DNA of 64,000 nucleotides, taken from the NCBI GenBank assembly GCA_902587755.1, contig CACIMN010000002.1, positions 1-64,000 on the forward strand. The letters run 5' to 3'. Shown one piece after another: positions 8,842 to 19,965 of the stretch (positions are counted from its first letter, which is position 1; the number at the start of each line of letters is the position of its first letter). The notes below the pieces were generated by a model. It searched no databases and had not been told where the DNA came from. It saw only the letters and a program-made list of their open reading frames with translations. The position numbers and the translations under genes are program-made. This stretch comes from an uncultured Pelagibacteraceae bacterium. GTDB taxonomy: Bacteria; Pseudomonadota; Alphaproteobacteria; Pelagibacterales; Pelagibacteraceae.

Positions 8842-10165
8842 GGATCAAGATAGAATATTCAAAAATTTGTATAACGATATGGGTTCAGATGTTGCTTCTT
8901 CTCAAAAAAGAGGTGATTGGATTAACACTAAAGAAATTACTGATAAAGGTAGAGATTGGATTATAAATGAAATTAAAGACTCTCAACTTAGAGGTAGAGG
9001 TGGCGCAGGATTTCCAACTGGTTTAAAATGGTCTTTTGCTCCTAAAGAAGTAGGTTCTAGACCACACTATTTAGTTATAAACGGCGATGAGTCAGAACCA
9101 GGCACTTGTAAAGATAGAGATATCTTAAGATTTGAGCCGCATAAATTAATTGAAGGTTGTTTGATAGCATCATACGCAGTTCAAGCACATGTTTGTTATA
9201 TTTATATAAGAGGTGAATACTTTATTGAAGGTCAAAAACTTCAAGCAGCTATTGATGAAGCCTATGAAAAAAAATTATTAGGCGAAAATGCAGCGGGCAC
9301 TGGTTGGGATTTAGATGTTTATATTCATTATGGTGCTGGAGCTTATATATGTGGTGAGGAAACAGCATTATTAGAAAGTATAGAAGGTAAAAAAGGGCAA
9401 CCCAGATTGAAACCACCATTCCCAGCTTTAATTGGTCTTTATGGATGTCCAACAATCATAAACAATGTGGAAACTATAGCTGTTGTCCCAACAATTCTTA
9501 GAAAAGGAGGAAAATGGTTTGCATCTCTTGGAAGAGAAAAAAATACTGGTACAAAAATATTTTGTATCTCAGGAAACGTAAATACACCATGTAACGTTGA
9601 GGAAGAAATGAACATTCCATTAAAAGAATTAATAGAGGTTCATGCTGGAGGTGTTATTGGTGGATGGGAAAATCTACAAGCTGTTATTCCAGGAGGTTCG
9701 TCAATGCCATTAATTCCAAAAGAAAAATGTGAGACATTAACTATGGATTTTGATTCGCTTATGGCTGAAAAAAGTGGACTAGGAACAGCAGGAATTGTTG
9801 TGATTAATAAAGATCAAGATATCATTAAATGCATGGCTAGAATTGCAAGATTTTATAAACATGAAAGTTGTGGACAATGTACACCTTGTAGAGAGGGATC
9901 AGGTTGGATGTGGAGAATGCTTGAGAGAATGGCAAGTGGAGATGCAACTAAAGATGAAGTTGATATGTTAGGTGATGTTACTAATCAAATTGCAGGACAC
10001 ACAATATGTGCTTTTGGAGAAGGTTCCTCTTGGCCTGTTCAAGGGCTTTTAAGACATTTTAAAAAAGAAATAGAGAAGCGAAATAATTTGGATCCTATTG
10101 TTCAGAAAAAAAATAATATTCCTTATTTAGTAGACCAACACTTATTGGATAAAAAAAATGCTTAA
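8834..10165 (+). CDS. nuoF: NADH-quinone oxidoreductase subunit F (NADH/FMN binding)
   Basis: NuoF binds NADH and FMN and starts electron flow into complex I. Visible motifs are the Gly-rich site [14 protein letters not shown], the [12 protein letters not shown] stretch and the [4Fe-4S] ligands in [12 protein letters not shown] with a further Cys in HTICAFGEG. The length of 443 residues is within the family range. Both ends overlap neighbouring nuo genes. Confidence 0.98.
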   Translation: MLKDQDRIFKNLYNDMGSDVASSQKRGDWINTKEITDKGRDWIINEIKDSQLRGRGGAGFPTGLKWSFAPKEVGSRPHYLVINGDESEPGTCKDRDILRFEPHKLIEGCLIASYAVQAHVCYIYIRGEYFIEGQKLQAAIDEAYEKKLLGENAAGTGWDLDVYIHYGAGAYICGEETALLESIEGKKGQPRLKPPFPALIGLYGCPTIINNVETIAVVPTILRKGGKWFASLGREKNTGTKIFCISGNVNTPCNVEEEMNIPLKELIEVHAGGVIGGWENLQAVIPGGSSMPLIPKEKCETLTMDFDSLMAEKSGLGTAGIVVINKDQDIIKCMARIARFYKHESCGQCTPCREGSGWMWRMLERMASGDATKDEVDMLGDVTNQIAGHTICAFGEGSSWPVQGLLRHFKKEIEKRNNLDPIVQKKNNIPYLVDQHLLDKKNA

Positions 10166-12188
10166 ACTGAAAGTAAATGATATTGATGTTGAAGTTGAAG
10201 AGGGATTAACAGTACTTCAAGCATGTGAAAAAGCTGGAGTAGAAATTCCAAGATTTTGTTATCATGAAAAATTATCTATAGCAGGTAATTGCAGAATGTG
10301 TTTAGTGGAGATGGAAAAATCACCTAAACCAATTGCTTCATGCGCTATGCCAGCAGCTGAAGGGATGAATATAAAAACAAATACTGAATTTGTAGAAAAA
10401 GCAAGAAAAGGTGTGATGGAATTTTTATTGGCCAACCATCCTTTAGATTGTCCAGTATGTGATCAAGGTGGTGAATGTGACCTTCAAGATCAATCTATGT
10501 ATTATGGTGTAGATAAATCAAGATTTAAAGAAAACAAAAGATTAGTTCCTGAAAAAAATATGGGACCTTTAATAAAGACACAGATGACAAGATGTATACA
10601 TTGTACAAGATGTGTACGATTTGCTACTGAAGTTGCTGGCGTACCAGAGCTAGGAGCTATAGGTAGAGGTGAAGATATGCAAATTACCACTTATCTTGAA
10701 CAATCAATGCAATCAGAACTATCAGCTAACGTAGTAGATCTTTGTCCAGTAGGAGCTCTAACTTCTAAACCCTATGTATTTGAGGCTAGACCTTGGGAAT
10801 TAAAAAAAACAGAGACAATTGACGTAATGGATGCGGTCGGTTCTAATATTAGAGTTGATACTTATGATTGGGAGGTAAAAAGAATTTTACCAATCATTAA
10901 TGAGGATATAAATGAAGAGTGGATTTCTGATAAAACTAGATATGCATGTGATGGACTTCTTCATCAACGACTAGATACTCCATTTATTAAATATAACAAA
11001 AAATTTGAGAAAGCTTCTTGGAGCGAAGTATATAAAATTTTAAAATCTAAATTTGAAAATACAACAAAAGAAAAAATTTGTGGATTTGTTGGAGATTTAA
11101 CTAACATGGAAACTAGCTATATATTTAAAGAATTTTTTGAGAGAACACTTGATACAAAGAACTATGAGTCAAGAACAGATAATAGATTTGTAGATGTTTC
11201 CAAAAGAGAAAATTATATATTTAATGCCTCTATTAACGGAATAGAAGAAGCAGATTTAATATTTTTAATAGGCACTAACCCAAGATATGAAGCAACTATT
11301 TTAAACGCTAGAATTAGAAAATCTCATTTAAATAACAATACTAAAATTTTGTCTTTAAATAATAATGGTGATTTAACATATCCTTACGAGAGTCTAGATG
11401 GAAATACTCAAACATTAAAAAATATTTTTGAGGGAAAAAATGATTTATCAAAAATTATTTCAGATTCAAATAAACCTATGATTATACTTGGAGAATCATT
11501 TCTAAGATTAAATTCAGCTGAGTTTTTGTATGAAAAAATGTTAGAATTTTTAAAAATTAATAAAAAATTTTCTGAGTATTGGAATCCTATAAATATACTT
11601 TCTTGTGACGCAGCCTCAGTTGGAAATTTTGATCTTGGTTTAATTAATAATGAAAATAATTTATTAAATAATTTAAAGTCTAATAAATTTGATATTGTTT
11701 ATTTAGTTGGTCAAGATAATTTAGATTTTGTTAAAAAAGATGAGTTTGTAATTTATCAAGGTAGTCATGGGGATAAAGGAGCTGAAATTGCAGATGTAAT
11801 ATTACCAGGATCAGCTTATACAGAACAAGACGGATACTATACTAATTTAGAGGGAAAAGTTCAGAAAGCTTATAAAGCATCTTACCCACCAGGAGAAGCT
11901 AAAGAGGATTGGAAAATAATTAATGAAATTGCCGAATTTATGAACAATAGAAAATTATTTAATGACAAAGAGGAACTAGAGAGTAGCATGTTTAATTATC
12001 TAAATCTTCAAAAAGAAAAGCAAAGTAAAGAATATGAAAAAAAGATAGTTGAGGATTTTCATGCCGAAAAATTAACAATAGACTTAAAACCATATTATTT
12101 TTCAAATATCATTGCAAGATGTTCTAAGACCATGATTGAATGTAATAATTCAAAACTAAATTTTAAATCTACAGGTACAGAGGGTTAG
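10158..12188 (+). CDS. nuoG: NADH-quinone oxidoreductase subunit G
   Basis: NuoG is the large subunit that passes electrons through several iron-sulfur clusters. The N-terminal [2Fe-2S] domain ([15 protein letters not shown]), the His-ligand region [18 protein letters not shown] and the [4Fe-4S] motif [11 protein letters not shown] are all present. A molybdopterin-oxidoreductase-like domain without obvious cofactor ligands follows. The protein has 676 residues, near the usual alphaproteobacterial size, and its C-terminal third is more divergent and Lys/Asn-rich. nuoH begins one base after its stop. Confidence 0.97.
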   Translation: MLKLKVNDIDVEVEEGLTVLQACEKAGVEIPRFCYHEKLSIAGNCRMCLVEMEKSPKPIASCAMPAAEGMNIKTNTEFVEKARKGVMEFLLANHPLDCPVCDQGGECDLQDQSMYYGVDKSRFKENKRLVPEKNMGPLIKTQMTRCIHCTRCVRFATEVAGVPELGAIGRGEDMQITTYLEQSMQSELSANVVDLCPVGALTSKPYVFEARPWELKKTETIDVMDAVGSNIRVDTYDWEVKRILPIINEDINEEWISDKTRYACDGLLHQRLDTPFIKYNKKFEKASWSEVYKILKSKFENTTKEKICGFVGDLTNMETSYIFKEFFERTLDTKNYESRTDNRFVDVSKRENYIFNASINGIEEADLIFLIGTNPRYEATILNARIRKSHLNNNTKILSLNNNGDLTYPYESLDGNTQTLKNIFEGKNDLSKIISDSNKPMIILGESFLRLNSAEFLYEKMLEFLKINKKFSEYWNPINILSCDAASVGNFDLGLINNENNLLNNLKSNKFDIVYLVGQDNLDFVKKDEFVIYQGSHGDKGAEIADVILPGSAYTEQDGYYTNLEGKVQKAYKASYPPGEAKEDWKIINEIAEFMNNRKLFNDKEELESSMFNYLNLQKEKQSKEYEKKIVEDFHAEKLTIDLKPYYFSNIIARCSKTMIECNNSKLNFKSTGTEG

Positions 12189-12189
12189 T

Positions 12190-13188
12190 ATGGAATACCT
12201 AAATATTATTTTCGATGAAGTGTATAAAATATTATTTTTACTAGTTCCAGTTTTAGTTTCTGTAGCAATGATTGTTTGGCTTGATAGGAGAATTTGGGCT
12301 TTTGTACAAAAGCGACAAGGACCAAATGTTGTTGGCCCTTTTGGATTATTTCAGTCTTTGGCTGACGCTTTAAAATATATCTTTAAGGAAATGATCATTC
12401 CTTCAAGTTCAAATAAAGTTATATTCATATTAGCCCCAATTGTAACAATGACTTTGGCCATGATAGCTTGGGCAGTAATTCCATTTAGTGCAACTCAAGT
12501 ATTATCAGATATAAATGTTGGTATACTTTATTTATTTGCAGTTTCATCATTAGGTGTATATGGAATTATAATGGGCGGTTGGGCCTCAAATTCCAAATAT
12601 CCTTTTCTGGGTGCAATTCGGTCTGCAGCTCAAATGGTATCTTATGAGGTATCTATTGGTGTAATTATAATAAACGTATTATTGTGTGTTGGTTCACTAA
12701 ACCTAAATGATATTGTTATTGCTCAGCAAAATGTATGGTTTGTAATTCCATTATTTCCAATGTTTGTAATTTTTTTTATTTCAGCTTTGGCTGAAACAAA
12801 TAGACCTCCTTTTGATTTACCAGAGGCAGAAGCAGAATTAGTTGCTGGATATCAAACTGAATATTCTGGCATGATGTATGCAATGTTTTGGTTAGGTGAA
12901 TACGCAAACATTTTATTAATGTGTGCAATGGGTGCAATATTGTTTTTAGGTGGCTGGTTATCACCTATTGAATTATATCCATTCACATTGATACCAGGAG
13001 CAATATGGTTAATTTTAAAAATATTACTTTTATTTTTCTTATTTGCTTTAGTTAAAGCAATAGTTCCAAGGTATAGATATGACCAACTTATGAGACTAGG
13101 ATGGAAAGTGTTTCTTCCTTTTTCTTTAATTTGGGTAGTACTTACTGCAAGTTATTTATTTTATTTTAATCTTTTACCTGTGAACTAA
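12190..13188 (+). CDS. nuoH: NADH-quinone oxidoreductase subunit H
   Basis: NuoH is the membrane subunit that completes the quinone cavity and joins it to the proton channels. The sequence is strongly hydrophobic, with the family motifs [21 protein letters not shown], the acidic loop [30 protein letters not shown] and [18 protein letters not shown]. At 332 residues it is full length. It lies between nuoG and nuoI with gaps of one and two bases. Confidence 0.98.
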   Translation: MEYLNIIFDEVYKILFLLVPVLVSVAMIVWLDRRIWAFVQKRQGPNVVGPFGLFQSLADALKYIFKEMIIPSSSNKVIFILAPIVTMTLAMIAWAVIPFSATQVLSDINVGILYLFAVSSLGVYGIIMGGWASNSKYPFLGAIRSAAQMVSYEVSIGVIIINVLLCVGSLNLNDIVIAQQNVWFVIPLFPMFVIFFISALAETNRPPFDLPEAEAELVAGYQTEYSGMMYAMFWLGEYANILLMCAMGAILFLGGWLSPIELYPFTLIPGAIWLILKILLLFFLFALVKAIVPRYRYDQLMRLGWKVFLPFSLIWVVLTASYLFYFNLLPVN

Positions 13189-13190
13189 TT

Positions 13191-13676
13191 ATGAATATTT
13201 CAAGATTTTTTAAAACAATATTTATGACTGATTTCCTCGGAGGTTTATTTATGGCTCTTAAAGAATTTTTTAAACCAAAAAAAACAATAAATTATCCTTT
13301 TGAAAAAGGTAAAATAAGTCCAAGATTTAGAGGTGAGCATGCTTTAAGAAGATATCCAAACGGTGAAGAAAGATGTATTGCATGCAAGTTATGCGAAGCT
13401 GTGTGTCCCGCACAAGCTATTACAATTGAGTCTGCACAAAGAGAAGACGGTAGTAGAAAAACAACCCGATATGACATAGACATGATGAAATGTATATATT
13501 GCGGCCTTTGCGAAGAGTCTTGTCCAGTAGACGCAATTGTTCAAGGTCCTAATTTTGAATTTTCTACAGAAACAAGAGAAGAGCTATATTATACAAAAGA
13601 AAAATTGTTAGATAATGGAGATAGATGGGAGAATATTTTAGACGCTAATATCAAAGCTGACAATATTCATAGATAA
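13191..13676 (+). CDS. nuoI: NADH-quinone oxidoreductase subunit I
   Basis: NuoI is a ferredoxin-like subunit that carries two [4Fe-4S] clusters linking NuoG to NuoB. Both ligand sets are intact: [12 protein letters not shown] and [12 protein letters not shown]. An N-terminal amphipathic segment attaches it at the membrane arm. The length is 161 residues. The gene is packed between nuoH and nuoJ with two-base gaps. Confidence 0.98.
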   Translation: MNISRFFKTIFMTDFLGGLFMALKEFFKPKKTINYPFEKGKISPRFRGEHALRRYPNGEERCIACKLCEAVCPAQAITIESAQREDGSRKTTRYDIDMMKCIYCGLCEESCPVDAIVQGPNFEFSTETREELYYTKEKLLDNGDRWENILDANIKADNIHR

Positions 13677-13678
13677 AA

Positions 13679-14311
13679 ATGATTGCACATGCCATTTTCT
13701 TTTATACTTTTTCTATAATTGCTGTTGTTTCCGCTATAATGGTTACTGCTTCAAAAAATACTGTTCATTCAGTATTTTTTTTAATTCTTGATTTCATAAG
13801 TATTTCTTGTCTTTTCATAATGATTGGTGCTGAATTTTTGGGGATGATAATGCTAATTGTTTATGTTGGGGCTGTGGCAGTTCTGTTTTTATTCGTTGTT
13901 ATGATGTTAAACGTAGCCCAACAAAAAAATCAATGGTTTGCTTCAAAAGATAGTTCAAAACATATTCCAATAGGTCTGGTAATTAGTACTCTAATTTTTG
14001 CTGAAATAATTATAGTAATTGGAGGTTGGAAGTATAAACCAGATTTATTTGACGTGAATAATTCTATATCCCAAACCGGTTTAAGTAACACACACACATT
14101 AGGTCAGATTTTATATACTGACTATATTCATGTGTTTCAAATAAGTGGGATGATCCTTTTAGTTGCTATGGTTGGCGCAATTGTTTTAACATTTAGACAA
14201 AGATCTGGTGTTAAAAGACAAAGCTATATAAAGCAGATATCTAGAGAAAGAGCTGAAGGTGTTGAGGTTCTAGAGGTTCAGAGTAATAAAGGGGTTAAAA
14301 TAGATGATTGA
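13679..14311 (+). CDS. nuoJ: NADH-quinone oxidoreductase subunit J
   Basis: NuoJ is a membrane subunit of about five spans whose broken helix is linked to coupling. The motif [26 protein letters not shown] is typical. The 210 residues include a charged C-terminal tail. It overlaps nuoK by eight bases, as is usual for this pair, and lies in the membrane-arm half of the operon. Confidence 0.97.
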   Translation: MIAHAIFFYTFSIIAVVSAIMVTASKNTVHSVFFLILDFISISCLFIMIGAEFLGMIMLIVYVGAVAVLFLFVVMMLNVAQQKNQWFASKDSSKHIPIGLVISTLIFAEIIIVIGGWKYKPDLFDVNNSISQTGLSNTHTLGQILYTDYIHVFQISGMILLVAMVGAIVLTFRQRSGVKRQSYIKQISRERAEGVEVLEVQSNKGVKIDD

Positions 14312-14615
14312 GGTAGGTTTAGGCCATTATTTAACTTTAGGTGCAGTGATTTTCTCAATTGGTGTTATTGGTATTTTTCTTAATAGGAAGAACATAATTG
14401 TTATATTAATGAGTATCGAATTAATATTACTCGCTGTAAATATTAATTTAGTTGCCTTCTCAATTTTTTTAGGTGATCTAGCAGGACAGGTCTTTACTTT
14501 ATTTATTCTTACAGTTGCGGCCGCAGAGGCAGCAATAGGATTAGCAATTATAGTTGTGTATTTCAGAAATTCAGGAACTATAAGAGTTGAAGAAATTGAT
14601 AAATTGAAAGGATAA
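14304..14615 (+). CDS. nuoK: NADH-quinone oxidoreductase subunit K
   Basis: NuoK is a three-helix membrane subunit related to MrpC of cation antiporters. Conserved acidic residues occur in the helices [19 protein letters not shown] and [19 protein letters not shown]. At 103 residues it is of standard size. It overlaps nuoJ and is followed by nuoL after two bases. Confidence 0.97.
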   Translation: MIEVGLGHYLTLGAVIFSIGVIGIFLNRKNIIVILMSIELILLAVNINLVAFSIFLGDLAGQVFTLFILTVAAAEAAIGLAIIVVYFRNSGTIRVEEIDKLKG

Positions 14616-14617
14616 CA

Positions 14618-16528
14618 ATGGAATTATCAATTATATTTCTTCCACTAATTGCATCAATTATTTCAGGTTTTTTTGGAAAATATATTGGTGATAAAAATTC
14701 TGAAATAGTAACTAGCGTACTTGTTTCAATTTCTGCTCTCTTATCAATTTTTGTTCTTTATCAAGTAATCGTAAATCAGTATGAAGAAAATATTGTAATA
14801 GCTACTTGGATAAGCTCCGGGTCACTTGATGTAAATTGGTCAATGTTAATTGATCCATTATCAGCTGTAATGTTGGTAGTTGTAACTTCTGTTTCTGCTT
14901 TAGTTCACATTTATTCAATTGGTTACATGTCTCATGATCCCCATAAACCAAGATTTATGGCTTATTTATCATTGTTCACATTTGCGATGTTGATGCTTGT
15001 GACTTCAGATAATTTTATACAACTATTTTTTGGTTGGGAAGGAGTTGGTTTATGCTCCTACTTCTTAATTGGTTTTTGGTTCAAAAAGGAGAGTGCAAAT
15101 GCTGCAGCAATAAAAGCATTTGTTGTTAATAGAGTTGGTGATTTTGGTTTTGCTTTAGGAATTTTCTTAATATTTTATTTATTTGGAACTGTTAATTACT
15201 CAGAAGTTTTTCAACAAATTCCGACAGTTGTAGATAAAAATTTATCATTTTTAGGTTTTGAAGTTAAATCAATAGATTTAATTTGTTTACTTTTATTTAT
15301 TGGAGCAATGGGTAAATCCGCACAGATCCTGCTACATACTTGGCTACCTGATGCAATGGAAGGTCCAACTCCAGTTTCTGCATTAATTCATGCAGCAACG
15401 ATGGTAACAGCTGGTGTTTTCTTAGTAGTAAGGTGTTCTCCAATTTACGAATATTCACCGTTAATACTAAATTTTATAACTATTGTTGGAATGACTACTG
15501 CATTCTTTGCAGCAACCGTTGCTCTAGTTCAAACAGATATAAAAAAAATCATTGCTTACTCCACATGTAGTCAACTTGGTTATATGTTTTTTGCAGCAGG
15601 AGTAGGTGCATACAATGTTGCTATGTTTCACTTATTTACTCATGCATTTTTCAAAGCTTTATTATTTTTAGGATCTGGTTCAGTAATCCATGCATTTAAA
15701 GATGAGCAAAATATAAATAGTATGGGTGGAGTTTGGAAAAAGTTACCATACACCTATGCTTTAATGATTATTGGAACACTTGCTTTAACAGGATTTCCAT
15801 TTTTATCAGGATTTTATTCTAAAGATGCAATTATAGAATTTGCGTATTTAAAGGGTAATACTACTGGTTATTACGCAGCTGGAATTGGAATAATTACAGC
15901 ATTTTTAACATCTATTTATTCATGGAGGTTAATCTTTAAAACTTTCCATGGAGAATATAAGAATAAAGAGGTCAAGATAGAGGAAACACATGAGTCTCCT
16001 TTAGTAATGCTTGTTCCTTTATTTATTCTTTCAATAGGAGCAATTTTTGCTGGTTTTCTGTTTAAAGGACTCTTTATTGGTCACGGTGATAATTTATTTT
16101 GGGCAGAGTCTATCATGTTTTTGGAGCCTTTGAGCACAGAACATCCACCTTTATGGTTTTTGTTTTTAACACCTTGTTTGGTTTTATTGTCTATTCCAAT
16201 TGCTTATTACTTATTTGTTAAAAACAAAGAATTACCTAATTCAATAGTTTCTATGAATAAACCATTGTATAATTTTTTAGTTAATAAATGGTACTTTGAT
16301 GAGTTGTACGATGTGTTGTTTATTAAATCCTCAAAAAAATTAGGATTATTTTTATGGAAATTTTGTGATGGAACTATAATCGATGGTTTTGGTCCCGATG
16401 GAATTTCTTCTTTGATTAAAAAATGTTCAATTAAAGCAACAAAATTTCAAACTGGTTTTATTTATCAATATGCATTTGTAATGTTATTAGGTTTCTCAGC
16501 TTTACTGACTTTTTTAATTATTAAATAA
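14618..16528 (+). CDS. nuoL: NADH-quinone oxidoreductase subunit L
   Basis: NuoL is the distal antiporter-like proton-pumping subunit and carries the long lateral helix along the membrane arm. Motifs include YMSHDPHKPRFMAYLSLFTFAMLMLV, FFGWEGVGLCSYFLIGFW and the channel lysine region GKSAQILLHTWLPDAMEGPTPVSALIHAATMVTAG. The length of 636 residues includes the C-terminal extension. Its stop overlaps the nuoM start in TAATG. Confidence 0.98.
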   Translation: MELSIIFLPLIASIISGFFGKYIGDKNSEIVTSVLVSISALLSIFVLYQVIVNQYEENIVIATWISSGSLDVNWSMLIDPLSAVMLVVVTSVSALVHIYSIGYMSHDPHKPRFMAYLSLFTFAMLMLVTSDNFIQLFFGWEGVGLCSYFLIGFWFKKESANAAAIKAFVVNRVGDFGFALGIFLIFYLFGTVNYSEVFQQIPTVVDKNLSFLGFEVKSIDLICLLLFIGAMGKSAQILLHTWLPDAMEGPTPVSALIHAATMVTAGVFLVVRCSPIYEYSPLILNFITIVGMTTAFFAATVALVQTDIKKIIAYSTCSQLGYMFFAAGVGAYNVAMFHLFTHAFFKALLFLGSGSVIHAFKDEQNINSMGGVWKKLPYTYALMIIGTLALTGFPFLSGFYSKDAIIEFAYLKGNTTGYYAAGIGIITAFLTSIYSWRLIFKTFHGEYKNKEVKIEETHESPLVMLVPLFILSIGAIFAGFLFKGLFIGHGDNLFWAESIMFLEPLSTEHPPLWFLFLTPCLVLLSIPIAYYLFVKNKELPNSIVSMNKPLYNFLVNKWYFDELYDVLFIKSSKKLGLFLWKFCDGTIIDGFGPDGISSLIKKCSIKATKFQTGFIYQYAFVMLLGFSALLTFLIIK

Positions 16529-18009
16529 TGAATTTTCCAATTCTTTCATCTCTAATATTATTGCCAACAATAGGAGCTTTATTTTTATTTTTTATAAAAG
16601 AAAAAGAAGGAGATAATACCACTATTAAATATGTATCGTTATTCACTACAATTGTTAATTTTTTGATTTCCATTTACTTATGGATTGGTTTTGACCAATC
16701 TACATCCAGTTTCCAATTTCTAGAAGACAGAACATGGATTGAAGGATTTATTAATTATAAAGTTGGAGTAGATGGTATTTCAATTTTATTTATTATACTA
16801 ACTACATTTATAACTCCGCTTTGTATTATATCAGTAAATAATTCTATTAAAAATAGATTAAGAGATTTTTTGATTGCAATTCTAATCATGGAAAGTTTCA
16901 TGATCGGTGTTTTCTGTGCACTTGACTTAGTGGTATTTTATTTATTTTTTGAAGCTGGATTAATCCCAATGTTTTTAATTATTGGTATATGGGGAGGAGC
17001 AAGAAGAGTTTATTCAGCATTCAAATTCTTTCTATACACATTATTAGGTTCTGTTTTGATGTTAGTTGCAATAATTTCAATTTATTGGATTACAGGAACA
17101 ACTGATGTGGTTCAACTATATGAAAGTGGTATTGATGTTAAATATCAAAATCTATTGTGGTTGGCATTTTTTAGTTCATTTGCCGTAAAAACACCTATGT
17201 GGCCAGTTCATACATGGTTACCTGATGCACACGTTGAGGCTCCTACAGCAGGATCAGTATTACTAGCCGCAATTTTACTAAAGATGGCTGGATATGGTTT
17301 TATAAGATTTTCTTTAGGACTTTTCCCGGTTGCGTCAGAGGTATTTACACCGTTAATTTACACCTTAAGTGTTATAGCAATCATATTTACTTCACTGATA
17401 GCTTTGATGCAGGAAGATATGAAAAAGTTAATTGCTTACTCATCAGTAGCGCATATGGGCTTTGTAACTTTGGGTATATTCACTTTACAACAACAAGGTA
17501 TTGAAGGAAGTATAATTCAAATGATAAGCCATGGCTTAGTTTCAGCAGCATTATTTTTAACTGTTGGCGTAATTTATGACAGAATGCATTCTAGATTGAT
17601 AAGTACTTATGGTGGACTAGTTTCTGTAATTCCAAAATATTCAATATTGTTCATGTTATTTGCTTTAGCATCTCTTGGTTTACCTGGAACCAGTGGTTTT
17701 ATTGGTGAGTTTTTAATATTAATGGGAGCTTTCAAGGATAATTTTTTAGTAGCTGTTATAGCAAGTATTGGAGTGATTTTAGGAGCTGCATACATGTTGT
17801 GGCTCTATAAAAGAGTGGTATTTGGAAAATTACTTAATGAAGATCTTAAAAAAATTTTAGATTTAAATAGATCTGAATATTTTATTTTATCTTGTTTAGC
17901 TGCACCAATATTATTTTTTGGTTTTTACCCTGATCCATTAATCAATACTATTGAAGTTTCTGTTACTGATTTAATTAATATGCATAACACAAATATAGCT
18001 AATAAATAA
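16528..18009 (+). CDS. nuoM: NADH-quinone oxidoreductase subunit M
   Basis: NuoM is the second antiporter-like subunit of complex I. Diagnostic stretches are FFEAGLIPMFLIIGIWGG, KTPMWPVHTWLPDAHVEAPTAGSVLLAAILLKMAGYG and MISHGLVSAALFL. It has 493 residues. The start ATG shares its first base with the nuoL stop codon, and nuoN follows one base after its own stop, so L, M and N are probably translated by coupling. Confidence 0.98.
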   Translation: MNFPILSSLILLPTIGALFLFFIKEKEGDNTTIKYVSLFTTIVNFLISIYLWIGFDQSTSSFQFLEDRTWIEGFINYKVGVDGISILFIILTTFITPLCIISVNNSIKNRLRDFLIAILIMESFMIGVFCALDLVVFYLFFEAGLIPMFLIIGIWGGARRVYSAFKFFLYTLLGSVLMLVAIISIYWITGTTDVVQLYESGIDVKYQNLLWLAFFSSFAVKTPMWPVHTWLPDAHVEAPTAGSVLLAAILLKMAGYGFIRFSLGLFPVASEVFTPLIYTLSVIAIIFTSLIALMQEDMKKLIAYSSVAHMGFVTLGIFTLQQQGIEGSIIQMISHGLVSAALFLTVGVIYDRMHSRLISTYGGLVSVIPKYSILFMLFALASLGLPGTSGFIGEFLILMGAFKDNFLVAVIASIGVILGAAYMLWLYKRVVFGKLLNEDLKKILDLNRSEYFILSCLAAPILFFGFYPDPLINTIEVSVTDLINMHNTNIANK

Positions 18010-18010
18010 T

Positions 18011-19429
18011 ATGGAAAATTTAAATTTAATATTACCTGAAATTTTTATTTCATTATCAATTATGTTTTTACTTATTTTAGGTGTATTTAAAAATAACAGT
18101 TCTAAAATTACTTTTAATTTATCTTTGTTTGCAATTTTAATTACAACAATAATAACATTCAATGAAACTTTCTCTGTAACTAGAGAAACTTTGTTTAATG
18201 AAAGCGTTGTGATTGACAGCATGTCCTCTCTAATGAAAATTATAACTTTAATTGGAGGTTTTTTAGTTTTAGTTATTTCGTCAACTTATTTAAAAACATT
18301 TAAAATATATAATATAGAATACCCGGTCCTTATTTTGAGTTCAATTCTTGGAATGATGGTAATGATTAGTTCAAATGATTTAATTGTTTTTTATATGGGC
18401 TTAGAATTACAGTCATTAGCTCTATATGTTTTAGCTACATATAACAGAGATCAATTAAAATCATCAGAAGCTGGTTTGAAATATTTTGTTTTAAGTGCAT
18501 TATCATCAGGACTATTATTATATGGATGTTCTTTAGTTTATGGTTTTTCAGGTTCTACAAATTTTGATATAATATCAAATCAACTAAATTCTGAGGAATA
18601 TGTTTTAACTTTTGGGATTGTCTTCATATTAGTTGGTTTAGCATTTAAAATTTCTGCAGTTCCATTCCATATGTGGGCACCTGATGTTTACGAAGGATCT
18701 CCAACAACTGTAACTTTGTTTTTTACAATAGTACCAAAGGTGGCTGCTTTGACTGTATTTATTAGATTTTTATATGTACCTTTTTTAAATCTAATAGATC
18801 AATGGCAAATGATAATAGTTTTCTTATCTATAGCTTCTATGGTTTTTGGAGCAGTTGCTGCTATAGGGCAAACTAATATTAAAAGACTAATTGCTTACAG
18901 TTCTATAGGACACATCGGTTACACATTGGCTGGTTTGGCTACAGCGTCAAACGAGGGAATTCAAAGTTCGGTAATTTATATTTCTATTTATGTTGTTATG
19001 AATTTAGCTCTTTTTTCATGTCTATTAATGTTAAGAAGAAAAGATCAATATTATGAAGATATTGATGATCTTTCAGGGTTATCAAAAAATCATCCATTGT
19101 TGTCTTTGTGTTTGTTGTTAATACTATTTTCTTTAGCAGGCATACCACCCCTAGCAGGTTTCTTCGCAAAATTTTACGTTTTTAAAGCAGTATTGGAACA
19201 ATCAATGTATTTCTTAGCTATAGTAGGGTTATTATCAACTGTGATTGCAGCTTTTTATTATCTAAGAATTATAAAAATTATGTATTTTGATAAGGAAAAA
19301 GATAAATACGATACAGAACATAGTTTATGGTTAAAATTTTCACTGACAGTTTCGACTATATTAATTCTTGTATACTTCATATTCCCAAGTCAGTTAATAG
19401 AGGTTGTTTCAAGAATTAATATTATTTAA
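18011..19429 (+). CDS. nuoN: NADH-quinone oxidoreductase subunit N
   Basis: NuoN is the third antiporter-like membrane subunit and the last gene of the nuo operon. Motifs include LELQSLALYVLA, FKISAVPFHMWAPDVYEGSPTTVT and IGQTNIKRLIAYSSIGHIGY. It has 472 residues. Its TAA overlaps the birA ATG, so transcription probably continues into the cofactor and RNA-processing genes downstream. The same nuoN-birA-coaX-rnj order is common in alphaproteobacteria. Confidence 0.97.
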   Translation: MENLNLILPEIFISLSIMFLLILGVFKNNSSKITFNLSLFAILITTIITFNETFSVTRETLFNESVVIDSMSSLMKIITLIGGFLVLVISSTYLKTFKIYNIEYPVLILSSILGMMVMISSNDLIVFYMGLELQSLALYVLATYNRDQLKSSEAGLKYFVLSALSSGLLLYGCSLVYGFSGSTNFDIISNQLNSEEYVLTFGIVFILVGLAFKISAVPFHMWAPDVYEGSPTTVTLFFTIVPKVAALTVFIRFLYVPFLNLIDQWQMIIVFLSIASMVFGAVAAIGQTNIKRLIAYSSIGHIGYTLAGLATASNEGIQSSVIYISIYVVMNLALFSCLLMLRRKDQYYEDIDDLSGLSKNHPLLSLCLLLILFSLAGIPPLAGFFAKFYVFKAVLEQSMYFLAIVGLLSTVIAAFYYLRIIKIMYFDKEKDKYDTEHSLWLKFSLTVSTILILVYFIFPSQLIEVVSRINII

Positions 19430-19965
19430 TGAAAATTAAAAAATTCAAATTTAAAAAAGTTAAAAGCACAAATAATACTGCGATAAGAATTGTTAAAGAA
19501 ACTAAATTCAATTTAGGTATGGTTGTTGCCGAAACTCAAGCAAATGGTAGGGGACAGTATGGAAGAAAATGGATATCATCAAAAGGAAATTTATTCGTTT
19601 CTTTTTTCAACGAACTAAATAAAAAAAAAATATCTATTAATGCTATAACAAAAATCAATTGTCTTTTAGTTAAAAAATTACTCTCATCATTTACAAATAA
19701 AAAAATTTTATTTAAAAAACCTAACGATTTATTAATTGATAAAAAAAAAATTAGTGGGATTTTACAAGAGGTCATATTTGCAAAAGATAAAAAATTTTTG
19801 ATTACTGGTATAGGTATAAATATTAAAAAAAATCCAATTATAAGGAATTATCCAGCTACGAACTTGTATGACGTAACTAAAAAAAGTATTAGTAAATTAA
19901 GTGTAGAAAATAAACTGAAACAGCTTTTTGAAAAAAATTTATCAAAACTATATAAAATTAATTAA
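19429..19965 (+). CDS. birA: Biotin-[acetyl-CoA-carboxylase] ligase, short form
   Basis: This enzyme activates biotin as biotinyl-AMP and attaches it to the biotin carrier protein of acetyl-CoA carboxylase. The catalytic core is recognisable: STNNTAIR, AETQANGRGQYGRKW (the Gly-Arg-rich biotinyl-AMP loop), KPNDLLIDKKKISGILQE and ITGIGINI. There is no N-terminal DNA-binding domain, so it is not a biotin-operon repressor. At 178 residues it also seems to lack the C-terminal SH3-like domain, leaving a minimal ligase. It overlaps both neighbours in TAATG junctions. Confidence 0.9.
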   Translation: MKIKKFKFKKVKSTNNTAIRIVKETKFNLGMVVAETQANGRGQYGRKWISSKGNLFVSFFNELNKKKISINAITKINCLLVKKLLSSFTNKKILFKKPNDLLIDKKKISGILQEVIFAKDKKFLITGIGINIKKNPIIRNYPATNLYDVTKKSISKLSVENKLKQLFEKNLSKLYKIN

